Origin: JAAEKA01 sp049299095
GTDB taxonomy: Bacteria; Chloroflexota; Anaerolineae; JAAEKA01
Assembly (NCBI GenBank): GCA_049299095.1
Contig: JBAQWV010000154.1
Location: 1 to 64,000, forward strand
Length of the DNA: 64,000 nt
Direction: 5' to 3'
Shown: positions 33,007 through 41,509 of the stretch, one piece after another
Layout of the letters: each line of letters begins with the position of its first letter
How positions within the stretch are numbered: position 1 is the stretch's first letter
Notes under the pieces: model-generated
Told to the model about the DNA's origin: nothing
The model's database searches: none
The model's input: only the letters and a program-made list of their open reading frames with translations
Made by a program: the position numbers and the translations under genes

Positions 33007-33035
33007 ATTATAGTCGGCTGACCGGTGTTTGTCAA
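33007..33035 (-). promoter_or_regulatory. Consensus sigma-70 promoter of the receptor gene
   Basis: TTGACA (33035-33030), a 17-nt spacer and TATAAT (33012-33007) on the minus strand match the consensus exactly. Confidence 0.9.
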
Positions 33036-33192
33036 ACAAGTTTGCCATTATCGCAGGGTGAGCTTGGCACAACCGCACCCCCGCGCCGCTGGTGCTCGTC
33101 CCTTGCTGAATAGGGCTTGGTGGGGCGAAAAGGCTGCTGCGCTTGAGAAAATTCGCGCGGAGTGGGATGCAATTGCGGCTTGACACAGCAAC
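33036..33192. other. Divergent intergenic region without gene
   Basis: The space between the two divergent promoters is GC-rich and holds no convincing frame or repeat that I can name. Confidence 0.4.
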
Positions 33193-33221
33193 TTGGTGAA
33201 TTGCGCTGCGTCTGGTATGAT
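33193..33221 (+). promoter_or_regulatory. Promoter of the Amt-like gene
   Basis: TTGGTG (33193-33198), a 17-nt spacer and TATGAT (33216-33221) with TGG before it (extended -10). Confidence 0.65.
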
Positions 33222-33278
33222 AGCGCCGTTGACAAGGTCTTTCTATGAGAGAATCAATAACCACGAAGGCAAGAGATC

Positions 33279-34748
33279 GTGCATAAAAAGCAGGTAATCG
33301 CGGCCAGTTTTGGCCTGGTGCTCGCGGTGGGGCCACTGGCTTCCCGCGCGGCGGCCCAATCCGTTTCTTCTGAGACCAGTCTTGATTTCACACGGCTGCT
33401 GGCTGCATCGCTGGCCTGGCTGGTGCCAGCCGGTTTAATTATGCTCGCGGCCGCGGGCGCGCGTGAAGAACGCGCCTGGCAGGTGGCGCTCGGCGGCGTC
33501 GCCGGCGCGGCGCTGGGCATCATCACATTCTTCCTCGTTGGCTTTGCTCTGGCCTTTGGCGGTCTGGGGCTGGCGCGGCCAGACATCCCCGGCTATGTGG
33601 GCCTGATGTGGGAATGGACGCTGCTCGCTGGCAAGTGGGGCACGCACTGGGGAATGGCGGGCATGAGCGGCTGGGCCTTGAGCGGCCCGGCAGCCACTGC
33701 CGCGGCCTATGAGCTGTTCTTTGCTCAGTTGCCGTGGGTGGCAACGGCAACCCTTATTCCACTGATGGCGCTGCGCGGTCGCGCACCCGCGACCAGTTCC
33801 CTGTTGGGTGGTCTGCTGGTGGGCGGCTTTTTATATCCACTAGCCACCAACTGGATTTGGGGCGGTGGCTGGCTGGCAAATTTGGGCTTTAATCTGACGC
33901 TCGGCCACGGCTTTGTGGATTTTGCCGGTGCGGGTACGGTCTATTTATTGGCGGGCTGCGCGGGGCTGACGGGCCTATTGCTGCTGGCCCCGCGGCGCGC
34001 ACGCCAACGAGACCCCAACGCGGCGGTTTCCTTGCCGCCCGTTCACCTACCTTTGCTGGCTTCGATGGGCGCACTGCTGATTTTGGCGGGCAGCCTCGGC
34101 TGGGCATGGGCCAATCCGCTGCTTGATACCGCCACATTGCAGCCCGCCCGCGGGCTGATCAACGTGGCCCTGGCTGCTGCCGCTGGCGTGCTGGCCCCAC
34201 TGGTCTATACCTGGTTCGTGGCAGATCGCTCTGATCCGTTGATGGCAGCTCGCGGGTTGGCCGCGGGCGCGGTGCTGGCCGCAGCGATTGGGCCGTTTAC
34301 CCCGCCCTGGGTCGCGGCGCTCTTTGGCTTGTTCGCCGGCGCACTGACGCCTCTGCTGACCTACGGCGTGCGCGAAGTCCTGCGCATCAACGATGACACC
34401 GGGCTGGTGTCCATGCACATCGTGGCGAGCTTGCTGGGGCTGTTGGCTGTTGGCTTCTTTGCCGATGGACAGGCCGGCGAGGGTTGGAATGCCACCGGCG
34501 TGGGTGAGTTTTTGGGCGTGACCGGCCAGGGTATCACTGGACGACTGGCCGCTGCCGGCATGCAGGCCGACTGGCCGGGGCAAATTCAGGCGCAGTTGAT
34601 CGGCGTTGGCACGCTGATCTTGGTCGGTGTTCTCGGCGGTGCAGTGGTTTTCGGTCTGTTGGCCTTGTTGAGCCGCGGGCTGCGCATGGCGCGGCAAACA
34701 CGCCGCGCGGCTGAAGCCGATTTACCAGACGCAGCCCAAGCAAGCTAA
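33279..34748 (+). CDS. Ammonium-transporter-like (Amt/MEP/Rh) membrane protein with altered pore histidine
   Basis: The 489-residue protein starts at a GTG (33279) with a signal-like segment and has about 11 helices. Amt motifs are recognisable: ATATLI, then NWIWGGGWLANLG, then GHGFVDFAGAGTVYLLAGCAGLTG, and DDTGLVSMHIVASLLG. In Amt proteins the third block reads DFAGGTVVHINAG and its His belongs to the twin-His pore pair; here the position is Tyr. The second His appears to be kept. The C-terminal cytoplasmic tail is Arg-rich. No GlnK gene is adjacent. It could be a sensor, a transporter with altered mechanism, or a transporter of something else. Confidence 0.75.
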   Translation: MHKKQVIAASFGLVLAVGPLASRAAAQSVSSETSLDFTRLLAASLAWLVPAGLIMLAAAGAREERAWQVALGGVAGAALGIITFFLVGFALAFGGLGLARPDIPGYVGLMWEWTLLAGKWGTHWGMAGMSGWALSGPAATAAAYELFFAQLPWVATATLIPLMALRGRAPATSSLLGGLLVGGFLYPLATNWIWGGGWLANLGFNLTLGHGFVDFAGAGTVYLLAGCAGLTGLLLLAPRRARQRDPNAAVSLPPVHLPLLASMGALLILAGSLGWAWANPLLDTATLQPARGLINVALAAAAGVLAPLVYTWFVADRSDPLMAARGLAAGAVLAAAIGPFTPPWVAALFGLFAGALTPLLTYGVREVLRINDDTGLVSMHIVASLLGLLAVGFFADGQAGEGWNATGVGEFLGVTGQGITGRLAAAGMQADWPGQIQAQLIGVGTLILVGVLGGAVVFGLLALLSRGLRMARQTRRAAEADLPDAAQAS

Positions 34749-34760
34749 GCCTGGAACAGG

Positions 34761-35966
34761 GTGTTTGTTAAGATGTGTAAGCGAAAGATTGTTGGTTGGG
34801 TTTTGCTGGGTGTATTGTTTGTGACTGTGTTGGGGTGTGTGGGCGGGCAGACCTTGGTGCGCTCCAGACCGACGACTGTTTCGCAGAGTATACCAACCGA
34901 GGTAGTGGCAAGCCAGCCGACGCCAATTGTGGTGGTGGCTACGCCTACGCCCGCGTTGGACCTGGACACCGCCGAGCTGCGCACCATCGAGGTGTACCGG
35001 CGCTATAGCCCTGCCGTGGTTAACATCAATACGCAGGTGATGCGTTCGGACTTCTTTTACGGCGTTTATCCCGAAGAAGGCAGCGGTTCCGGTTTTGTCT
35101 GGGACGATCAGGGCCACATCATCACAAATTATCACGTCGTTGAAGGCGCGGATCAGATCACCGTGAGCTTTGGCGAAGGCCAGCAACAGCAGGCCGAAGT
35201 GATCGGCGTTGATCCGGCCAACGATTTGGCAGTGCTGCGCATTGACTCGCTGCCGGAGGGTGTCGAGCCGATGCCGCTGGGCGATTCGGATACGCTCGTG
35301 GTGGGACAAAGCGCCATTGCCATTGGCAATCCGTTCGGTCAGTTCGAGCGTACCTTGACTGTCGGCGTGGTCAGTGCAGTCAACCGCACGATCAACCTGG
35401 AAAATAATCGCGTGCTACGCGGGGTGGTACAAACCGACGCGTCCATCAATCGCGGCAATTCTGGCGGCCCGCTGCTGGACAGCCGCGGCCAGTTGATCGG
35501 CGTCAACTCCGCGATTTATTCACCAACCGGCGCCGATGCCGGGGTGGGGTTGGCGATTCCAGTTAACAAGGTCAAACATGTGGTGCCGGTGTTGATTGCC
35601 ACCGGTCATTTTCCACATCCGTGGCTTGGCATTGAGGGTCTGGGCTACGCGCTGTCTGCCGACTTGGCGCAATTGCTTGATCTACCAGTGGATCAGGGAT
35701 TGCTGATTGCGCGTATCTATCAGAACAGTCCAGCCGAGCAGGCTGGCATTCGCACTGCTACACAGGCGCGCCAGTTTGGCTCGCGTCGTTATCTGGTAGG
35801 CGGTGATATTTTGACCGCCATTGACGATGTGTCGCTTGTTTCGTGGGAAGACTTGAACGCTTATCTGGACGAGTATACCGAGGTGGGGAAAACAGTCCGT
35901 TTGCGCCTCGTGCGCGACGGTCAGCCGTTGAACCTGGATGTTGTTCTCGGTGAAGAACCTTTTTGA
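34761..35966 (+). CDS. HtrA/DegP-type serine protease lipoprotein with PDZ domain
   Basis: Counting from the GTG at 34761, a membrane segment ends in VLGC26 (lipobox-like), followed by a Thr/Pro linker. The S1C protease has the triad H125 (TNYHVVEGA), D155 (DPANDLAVLRI) and S234 (INRGNSGGPLLDS). One C-terminal PDZ domain follows (GLLIARIYQNSPAEQAGIR). It degrades damaged proteins outside the membrane. An ATG at 34773 is an alternative start. It is 12 bp after the Amt-like gene, possibly co-transcribed. Confidence 0.93.
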   Translation: MFVKMCKRKIVGWVLLGVLFVTVLGCVGGQTLVRSRPTTVSQSIPTEVVASQPTPIVVVATPTPALDLDTAELRTIEVYRRYSPAVVNINTQVMRSDFFYGVYPEEGSGSGFVWDDQGHIITNYHVVEGADQITVSFGEGQQQQAEVIGVDPANDLAVLRIDSLPEGVEPMPLGDSDTLVVGQSAIAIGNPFGQFERTLTVGVVSAVNRTINLENNRVLRGVVQTDASINRGNSGGPLLDSRGQLIGVNSAIYSPTGADAGVGLAIPVNKVKHVVPVLIATGHFPHPWLGIEGLGYALSADLAQLLDLPVDQGLLIARIYQNSPAEQAGIRTATQARQFGSRRYLVGGDILTAIDDVSLVSWEDLNAYLDEYTEVGKTVRLRLVRDGQPLNLDVVLGEEPF

Positions 35967-36034
35967 TGGGTCAGGCGTTATACTATTGAACAATTTTGTG
36001 GTTATGTTGCAGGCTCCATCGCTGGAATGATCGT

Positions 36035-36793
36035 ATGACACCCAGGTTCAAACGCGTGATGTTGGTTGTGGTGGCTTTGGCTGCACTTGTAGCAGTCATC
36101 TGGTTGGCGCGTCCGCTGGTGGATTTCTTCAGCCAGGAGGATCGCCTTGAGCTGTGGCTGCATCGTCTGGGGCCATTGGGGCCGCTGGGCGTGATCTTAC
36201 TGAATGCTTTGCAGGTGATTGTTGCCATCGTGCCCGGCTATGCCATGATGGTGGCGGCTGGTTATCTGTATGGCTTTGTGCCGGGTGCCATTTACAGTTC
36301 CATCGGCATGGCGCTGGGCGGTGTTATTGCCATCTTGCTGGCGCGGCGCTATGGCCGACCTCTGATTGTGCGCATGGTGGGCGCACGCCGGTTGGAGCGT
36401 TGGGAGAAAATGGCGCGCATCAATGCCCTGCCGGTATGGGTGATCCTGATGATGGGTCCATTCGGTGATATGCCCTATTACATCGCCGGGTTGACCAATA
36501 TTGCCATCTGGAAGATCATCCTGATTGCGCTGGTGCTGCGCACACCAACCAACGTGCTGGCGGCTGCGGTTGGCTCCGGGTTGCTAGACTGGCGCTCGCC
36601 CTGGGTCATAGGCGGCATGGCCACGTTGATCCTGGTGAGTCTGGTGGCGATGCGCTATCAAAACGAATTTGAAACCTGGGTGGATGACAAGCTGCTGCCG
36701 CGCGTGCTGATGTGGTTTGGCAAAACATCCGAAGCGACGCAGTCTGTGGCTGCGTCCCCGGAAAATCGAGAAAATGATGCAACGATCCACTGA
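36035..36793 (+). CDS. TVP38/TMEM64 (DedA-superfamily) membrane protein
   Basis: The 252-residue protein has a basic start, about five or six membrane segments and the family core: LNALQVIVAIVPGYAMMVAAGYLYG, GMALGGVIAILLARRYGRP and MMGPFGDMPYYIAGLT. Family members act in membrane lipid handling or ion-coupled transport; no specific substrate can be given. ATG at 36035 is preferred because the longer frame begins with non-membrane sequence rich in Cys and Trp. Confidence 0.87.
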   Translation: MTPRFKRVMLVVVALAALVAVIWLARPLVDFFSQEDRLELWLHRLGPLGPLGVILLNALQVIVAIVPGYAMMVAAGYLYGFVPGAIYSSIGMALGGVIAILLARRYGRPLIVRMVGARRLERWEKMARINALPVWVILMMGPFGDMPYYIAGLTNIAIWKIILIALVLRTPTNVLAAAVGSGLLDWRSPWVIGGMATLILVSLVAMRYQNEFETWVDDKLLPRVLMWFGKTSEATQSVAASPENRENDATIH

Positions 36794-36974
36794 TCACACC
36801 CTTGCTGCCGAGCGGGAAAATAAACTGTTGCTGGGCGTGGCTGCTGGTCTAGGCTGCGTTTTGCTGTTGTGCGCGTTAGGTGCGGTGCTGATGTTCTTCC
36901 TGGCGCTGTACTGGACGCTGCAAGGCCAGCTTGGCCCGGCCAGCAGCTTGTTCGTCCTGCCGTGGCTGGTATAA
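36774..36974 (+). CDS. Small membrane protein of unknown function
   Basis: About 66 residues with a charged start and one or two helices (LLLGVAAGLGCVLLLCALGAVLMFFLALYW). It overlaps the end of the TVP38 gene by 20 nt, an arrangement typical of coupled genes. I do not recognise a family. GAGAAA before the ATG pair is a weak ribosome site. Confidence 0.45.
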   Translation: MMQRSTDHTLAAERENKLLLGVAAGLGCVLLLCALGAVLMFFLALYWTLQGQLGPASSLFVLPWLV

Positions 36975-37000
36975 TTTGAACATGTTTGAGGAGTAATGCA

Positions 37001-37468
37001 ATGACAGCTGTTTTACAAGTTGGTGATTTGGCCCCTGATTTTACCCTGCGCAGTGACACCGGTGCACTGGTGACGTTGTCGGCGCTGCGCGGCCAGCGCG
37101 TGGTAATTTATTTTTACCCAAAGGATGATACCCCAGGCTGCACCACGCAGGCCTGTGGTTTTCGTGATGCTTATCCCGTGATCGAGGAACGCAACGCGGT
37201 GGTGTTGGGTATCAGTCCGGACAGCGCCAAGTCACATCAGAAGTTCAAGACCAAGTTCAACCTGCCCTTTACGCTGCTGGTGGATGACGATCACGCTGTG
37301 GCCGAGGCGTATGGCGTGTGGAGCCAGAAGTCCATGTTCGGCAAAAAATACATGGGGATTGAGCGCAGTTCCTTCGTAGTTGATGAAACCGGTCACCTCG
37401 TGGATGTGCAGATCAAGATCAGTCCCAGTGATAGCGTCGAAAAATCGCTGGCCGCGCTAGGCGCGTAA
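37001..37468 (+). CDS. bcp: Peroxiredoxin of the Bcp/PrxQ family
   Basis: The 155-residue protein has peroxidatic Cys47 and resolving Cys52 in PGCTTQACGFRD, the PrxQ C-x4-C arrangement, after YFYPKDDT. It reduces hydroperoxides with thioredoxin. GAGGAG 7 nt before the ATG at 37001 fixes the start. It is the second thiol peroxidase in the window. Confidence 0.95.
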   Translation: MTAVLQVGDLAPDFTLRSDTGALVTLSALRGQRVVIYFYPKDDTPGCTTQACGFRDAYPVIEERNAVVLGISPDSAKSHQKFKTKFNLPFTLLVDDDHAVAEAYGVWSQKSMFGKKYMGIERSSFVVDETGHLVDVQIKISPSDSVEKSLAALGA

Positions 37469-37524
37469 GCTGATTCAGGAGGGAACTCGTCACACTGAAT
37501 GCAGATGGCGAGAACACAGATGTA

Positions 37525-37567
37525 CGGCCTGGCAATGACAGCAACGTCTTTGGTCATTGCCAGGCCG
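37525..37567. repeat. Perfect 15-bp inverted repeat upstream of the KimA-like gene
   Basis: CGGCCTGGCAATGAC (37525-37539) and its exact complement (37553-37567) flank a 13-nt loop. No T-tract follows on either strand, so a classical terminator is not evident. It may stop bcp transcription by RNA folding or be another dispersed element. Confidence 0.65.
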
Positions 37568-37672
37568 CAGCGACCATGCCAGTCCCGCTTCGGTAGGATG
37601 TGGCTGCTCGTCTGTCTTTACACTTTCTTGACACGGGCGGGGTAAATTCTGGCACTGTCTTGATGCTTTTTT

Positions 37673-37681
37673 TGCTATCAT
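37673..37681 (+). promoter_or_regulatory. Extended -10 of the KimA-like gene
   Basis: TGCTATCAT after a T7 run is the best promoter core in this gap. The -35 is weak (CACTGT, 17 nt upstream). Transcription would start near 37688, giving a leader of about 87 nt. Confidence 0.4.
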
Positions 37682-37689
37682 GGTCTCTG

Positions 37690-37715
37690 AAGGCGTTGGC
37701 GCTGGCCGACGCCTT
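37690..37715 (+). promoter_or_regulatory. Hairpin at the start of the KimA-like gene leader
   Basis: AAGGCGTTGGC and GCCGACGCCTT form an 11-bp stem with a 4-nt loop, followed by TCTGATTTT. It could be an attenuator. I found no recognisable c-di-AMP (ydaO) riboswitch, which controls some kimA genes. Confidence 0.45.
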
Positions 37716-37774
37716 TCTGATTTTCCGATTTGCCACGCTGCACAAGCAGACCGGCAATGCAAGGAAGGAACACC

Positions 37775-39733
37775 ATGTATATCGAAAATGAGCAATCTAC
37801 TGTGATGCGGGTTCCTCATAGCTATAACCCGCCGCGCTCCTGGCTTACCTGGCTGCTCGGACGTCCCTTATCCACCGCCGACGCGCCGCACCAAACCATC
37901 AACAAAAAGGTAGGGCTGGCAGTCTTCGCCTCAGACGCGCTCTCCTCCACCGCCTACGCCACCCAGGAAATCCTGGTGGTGCTGGCTATGGCGGGTACGG
38001 CCGCCTTTTCGCTGGCCTTTCCAATCGCCCTCGGCATTGTGCTGCTGCTGGCTATCGTGACCATTTCCTATGAGCAAACGATTCATGCGTACCCGGGCGG
38101 CGGCGGCGCCTACATCGTCGCGCGCGATAATCTGGGTGAACTTCCTGCGCAGACTGCTGGCGCCGCGTTGCTCACCGACTACATCCTGACCGTTGCTGTC
38201 TCCATTTCATCCGGTGTGGCACAAGTCATCTCTGCCTTTCCGCAGCTTTTTCATTGGCGCGTCGAAATCGCCGTGGCGTTGGTGCTGCTGGTAATGCTCA
38301 TCAACCTGCGCGGGGTCAAAGAATCGGGTGTAACCTTTGCTATTCCGACCTATTTCTTCCTAGCCCTAATGATTTTTACCGTAGGAGCCGGTCTTTTTCG
38401 TTTCTTCACCCACTCGCTCGGTGTTGTTTCTGGCCCACCGCCGCTGGAGGCTGTTGAGAATGCACGCGCCATTTCGCTTTTCTTGATTCTACATGCCTTT
38501 GCCAATGGCACCACCGCGCTCACCGGCGTCGAGGCGATTTCCAACGGCATTACAGCTTTCAAGGAACCCAAGAGCCACAACGCAGGTGTCACCCTGGTCT
38601 GGATGTCGCTGATTCTGGGCGGTCTGTTTCTCGGCATCACCTTTCTCAGCTTGCAGATCCACGCCGTGCCATCGGCCAGTGAAACGGTCATTTCGCAGTT
38701 GGCCCGCACCATTCTGGGCGGGCAGGGCATCCCGTACCTGCTGGTAATCAGCGCCACCACGCTGATTCTGATCATGGCCGCCAACACCTCCTTCGCCGAC
38801 TTCCCGCGCTTGAGCGCGTTACACGCGGGTGATGGTTTCCTGCCCCGGCAACTGACCTTCAAGGGCAGCCGTCTCGTCTACTCGCGCGGTATCATCACGC
38901 TGGCCTTGATCGCGTCGCTGCTGATTATTCTGTTCCGCGCCAGTGTTACGGCCCTGATCCCGCTCTATGCCATCGGCGTTTTCTTATCGTTTACCCTGTC
39001 GCAAACGGGTATGGCGCGCCGCTGGTGGAAATCCGGCCATCTCACGCCCGGAGAGGTGATCGAGGAGCCGGGATCAACCTTGACATATGATCCGAACTGG
39101 CGCGTCAAGCTGGTTATCAACAGCGTGGGGGCAGTGGCGACCGCCATCGTCATGCTGGTTTTTGCTGTCACCAAGTTCCGCGAAGGTGCGTGGATCATCA
39201 TTGTGCTGGTTCCAATCCTGGTCGCGGGCTTTTTTACGATCCATCATCATTACAAAGACTTGGCCAAGCGGCTGACGCTGGAAGGCTACGACGGTGAGGC
39301 GCAAGTCTCGCGGCAGCGTGTCATCGTGCCGGTGAGCAGCGTGCATCGCGGCACCTTGCTGGCCCTGCGCTACGCCCGTACTCTGTCCAAGGATATCACC
39401 GCGGTTCACGTCTCCACCGACCCCGCCGATGCCGAGCGGGTGCGCACAAAATGGACACAGTGGGGCGAGGGCGTGCGCTTGATCATCCTCGATTCACCCT
39501 ATCGTCAGTTGATGGAACCGTTGTTGCAGTACATTGACATGATTTATGACCAGTGCCAGCCCAACGAAATCATCACCGTGGTGGTGGCCGAATTTGTGCC
39601 GGAACACACCTGGCAAAACGCGCTGCACACCCAGGCCGCCCTGACGCTGCGACTGGCACTACGCGCCAAGCCAGGTGTCATCGTGATTGACGTCCCCTAT
39701 CAGGTACAGTCAACCAGCAAACCGATGAATTGA
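37775..39733 (+). CDS. KimA-like APC-superfamily K+ transporter
   Basis: The 652-residue protein has about 12 helices and a 140-residue cytoplasmic C-terminal domain. It fits the KimA-type APC group: FASDALSSTAYATQEIL, YEQTIHAYPGGGGAYIVARDNLG, HAFANGTTALTGVEAISNGI, MAANTSFADFPRLSALHA and a C-terminus with VPVSSVHRGTLLALRYA. KimA imports K+ with protons and is inhibited by c-di-AMP in Bacillus. The ATG at 37775 has AAGGAAGG upstream. A KdpD/KdpE-like pair lies directly downstream, supporting a role in potassium supply. Confidence 0.85.
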   Translation: MYIENEQSTVMRVPHSYNPPRSWLTWLLGRPLSTADAPHQTINKKVGLAVFASDALSSTAYATQEILVVLAMAGTAAFSLAFPIALGIVLLLAIVTISYEQTIHAYPGGGGAYIVARDNLGELPAQTAGAALLTDYILTVAVSISSGVAQVISAFPQLFHWRVEIAVALVLLVMLINLRGVKESGVTFAIPTYFFLALMIFTVGAGLFRFFTHSLGVVSGPPPLEAVENARAISLFLILHAFANGTTALTGVEAISNGITAFKEPKSHNAGVTLVWMSLILGGLFLGITFLSLQIHAVPSASETVISQLARTILGGQGIPYLLVISATTLILIMAANTSFADFPRLSALHAGDGFLPRQLTFKGSRLVYSRGIITLALIASLLIILFRASVTALIPLYAIGVFLSFTLSQTGMARRWWKSGHLTPGEVIEEPGSTLTYDPNWRVKLVINSVGAVATAIVMLVFAVTKFREGAWIIIVLVPILVAGFFTIHHHYKDLAKRLTLEGYDGEAQVSRQRVIVPVSSVHRGTLLALRYARTLSKDITAVHVSTDPADAERVRTKWTQWGEGVRLIILDSPYRQLMEPLLQYIDMIYDQCQPNEIITVVVAEFVPEHTWQNALHTQAALTLRLALRAKPGVIVIDVPYQVQSTSKPMN

Positions 39734-39796
39734 CGATCTTCACAAACAGGTCTACAATTTACATAAGGTCAAGGACTTGGTTGCTGTTGATTCTGC

Positions 39797-41353
39797 ATGA
39801 AAAGGTTTTTTGCGTCTCTGTTAAACCCTTCTGATACCAGTTTACTAGCTGTGCCCTGGCAACGTTATGCCTTTAGCGTTGTGTTGATGGCTGCCGCCAC
39901 AGGTCTGAGCCTGCTGCTGCATTCCACCTTGCACATTTCAAACCTGCTGATGATCTATCTATTTGCTGAAATCATCGCTGCCTTGGCTTTGGGACGTGGA
40001 CCGGCTGTATTCGCTTCTGCTTTTGGCGCACTGGCCTTCGACTTTTTCATCGTTCCACCTCGCTTCACCTTAGCCGTAGACGACACAGAGTATCTACTCA
40101 CCTTTCTTGGGCTGTTCGTCGTGGGCGTGCTGATCAGCAGCCTGACCGAACGTTTTCGCCTGCAAGCAGCTATGGCCGAGCAGCGCGCCAGCGAGACCAT
40201 CACGCTGAATGAATTGAGCCGTGATCTCGCCGCCGCGGGCAGCGTCAATGCCATCACCGCGGCCATCATCACGCACCTGGGCGAAGCCTTCGACCGCGAA
40301 GCCGCGGTGTTACTGCCCGGCTCCGAGGACGACAAGAGCTTGCTGGAGCCGCGCCGCGCCGGCTTTGCGCTCAACCCCGATGAGCAGGCAGTGGCATCGT
40401 GGGCCTTCACCCACGGCCAGCCCACCGGACGCGGCACAGACAGGCTCCCCACCGCCCAGGCGCGCTATCTGCCCCTGCAAACTGCGCGCGGCGTGGTGGG
40501 CGTGCTGGGAGTCAAGCCGCTTGATCCCACCAGCACGATGACGCCCGATCAGCGCCGCTTGCTGGAGGCTTTTGCCAGTTTGGCCGCGCTGGCCGTAGAG
40601 CGCGCTCAGGTGGCTGAGGAAGCCGAACACGCCCGCTTGCAGGTCGAATCGGAGCGGCTGCGCAACTCGCTGCTCAGCTCTGTGTCGCACGATCTGCGCA
40701 CGCCGCTGGCTGGCATCACCGGCGCGGCCAGCAGCCTGCTGGAAGACCAGCCATCGCTGGATGCCGCCACCAGCCGCGAGCTGGCGCAAAGCATCTACGA
40801 TGAGGCCAACCGCCTTAACCTGTTGGTGCGCAACCTGCTGGATATGACGCGGCTGGAAGCGGGCGGCATCGAGGTACACAAAGCCTGGCAGCCGTTAGAA
40901 GAGGTGCTGGGCGCAGCCCTGACGTATGTGGAGCCGCTGCTGGCCGGGCGGCAGGTATCAGTGCGTCTGGCCCCCGATTTGCCGCTGGTGCCCCTAGACG
41001 AAGTGTCAACCACGCAGGTGCTGGTCAATCTGCTGGAAAACGCTGTGAAGTACACGCCGCCCGCCAGCCCCATCGAATTGGCCGCCTGGGCCGAGGGAAA
41101 GGGGGTTGTGGTCGAGGTGGCAGATCGCGGGCCAGGGCTGCCGCCGGGCGACGAAGAGCGGATTTTTGAAAAATTCTACCGCGGCCAGAAAACGGCCAGC
41201 GGCGTAGGCCTGGGCCTGGCAATTGCCCGTGGCATTGTTGAAGCACATGGCGGCACGATCTGGGCCGAAAACCGGCCTGGCGGCGGCGCCATCTTTCGTT
41301 TTACCCTGCCCGTCGAAGGCGAACCGCCCGCACTGCCCGATGAAACCACTTGA
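39797..41353 (+). CDS. KdpD-like sensor histidine kinase without the N-terminal KdpD/Usp domains
   Basis: The 518-residue kinase begins with the four-helix DUF4118 membrane region (residues 21-115; LGRGPAVFASAFGALAFDFFIVPPRFT), then a GAF domain (about 135-275), HisKA with His298 in SSVSHDLRTPLAGITGAASSLL and an ATPase domain (LENAVKYTP, DRGPGLPPG, GVGLGLAI). This is the C-terminal half of KdpD; the roughly 370-residue cytoplasmic sensor part is absent. K+ limitation is the likely signal, but the missing part binds c-di-AMP or K+ in other KdpD proteins, so sensing must differ. Confidence 0.9.
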   Translation: MKRFFASLLNPSDTSLLAVPWQRYAFSVVLMAAATGLSLLLHSTLHISNLLMIYLFAEIIAALALGRGPAVFASAFGALAFDFFIVPPRFTLAVDDTEYLLTFLGLFVVGVLISSLTERFRLQAAMAEQRASETITLNELSRDLAAAGSVNAITAAIITHLGEAFDREAAVLLPGSEDDKSLLEPRRAGFALNPDEQAVASWAFTHGQPTGRGTDRLPTAQARYLPLQTARGVVGVLGVKPLDPTSTMTPDQRRLLEAFASLAALAVERAQVAEEAEHARLQVESERLRNSLLSSVSHDLRTPLAGITGAASSLLEDQPSLDAATSRELAQSIYDEANRLNLLVRNLLDMTRLEAGGIEVHKAWQPLEEVLGAALTYVEPLLAGRQVSVRLAPDLPLVPLDEVSTTQVLVNLLENAVKYTPPASPIELAAWAEGKGVVVEVADRGPGLPPGDEERIFEKFYRGQKTASGVGLGLAIARGIVEAHGGTIWAENRPGGGAIFRFTLPVEGEPPALPDETT

Positions 41354-41402
41354 CCGGGTTGAACAAGACAGAACTGTCTCGAAATTCTGCCCACCGAGAA
41401 AG

Positions 41403-41470
41403 CTTGTCATTCCGAACGAAGTGAGCAGTGTCCAAAGACGCTTCCTCCGTCAAAGGGCCTTCGCAACGAC
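41403..41470. repeat. Dispersed repeat GTCATTCCGAACGAAGTGAG between kinase and regulator genes
   Basis: CTTGTCATTCCGAACGAAGTGAG and following words belong to the family also seen at 18836-18930 and 24511-24613. It lengthens the gap between the two-component genes to 156 bp. Confidence 0.6.
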
Positions 41471-41509
41471 GAAAATCAACCCATTGCGTTAGTTGTATGA
41501 GCGTGTGAC

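Noticed and set aside
37469..37774. c-di-AMP (ydaO) riboswitch upstream of the KimA-like gene
   Set aside because: I could not find its conserved core; only two simple hairpins are visible.
37490..37819. 109-codon minus-strand frame before the KimA-like gene
   Set aside because: It crosses the inverted repeats and the KimA-like start; composition is not protein-like.
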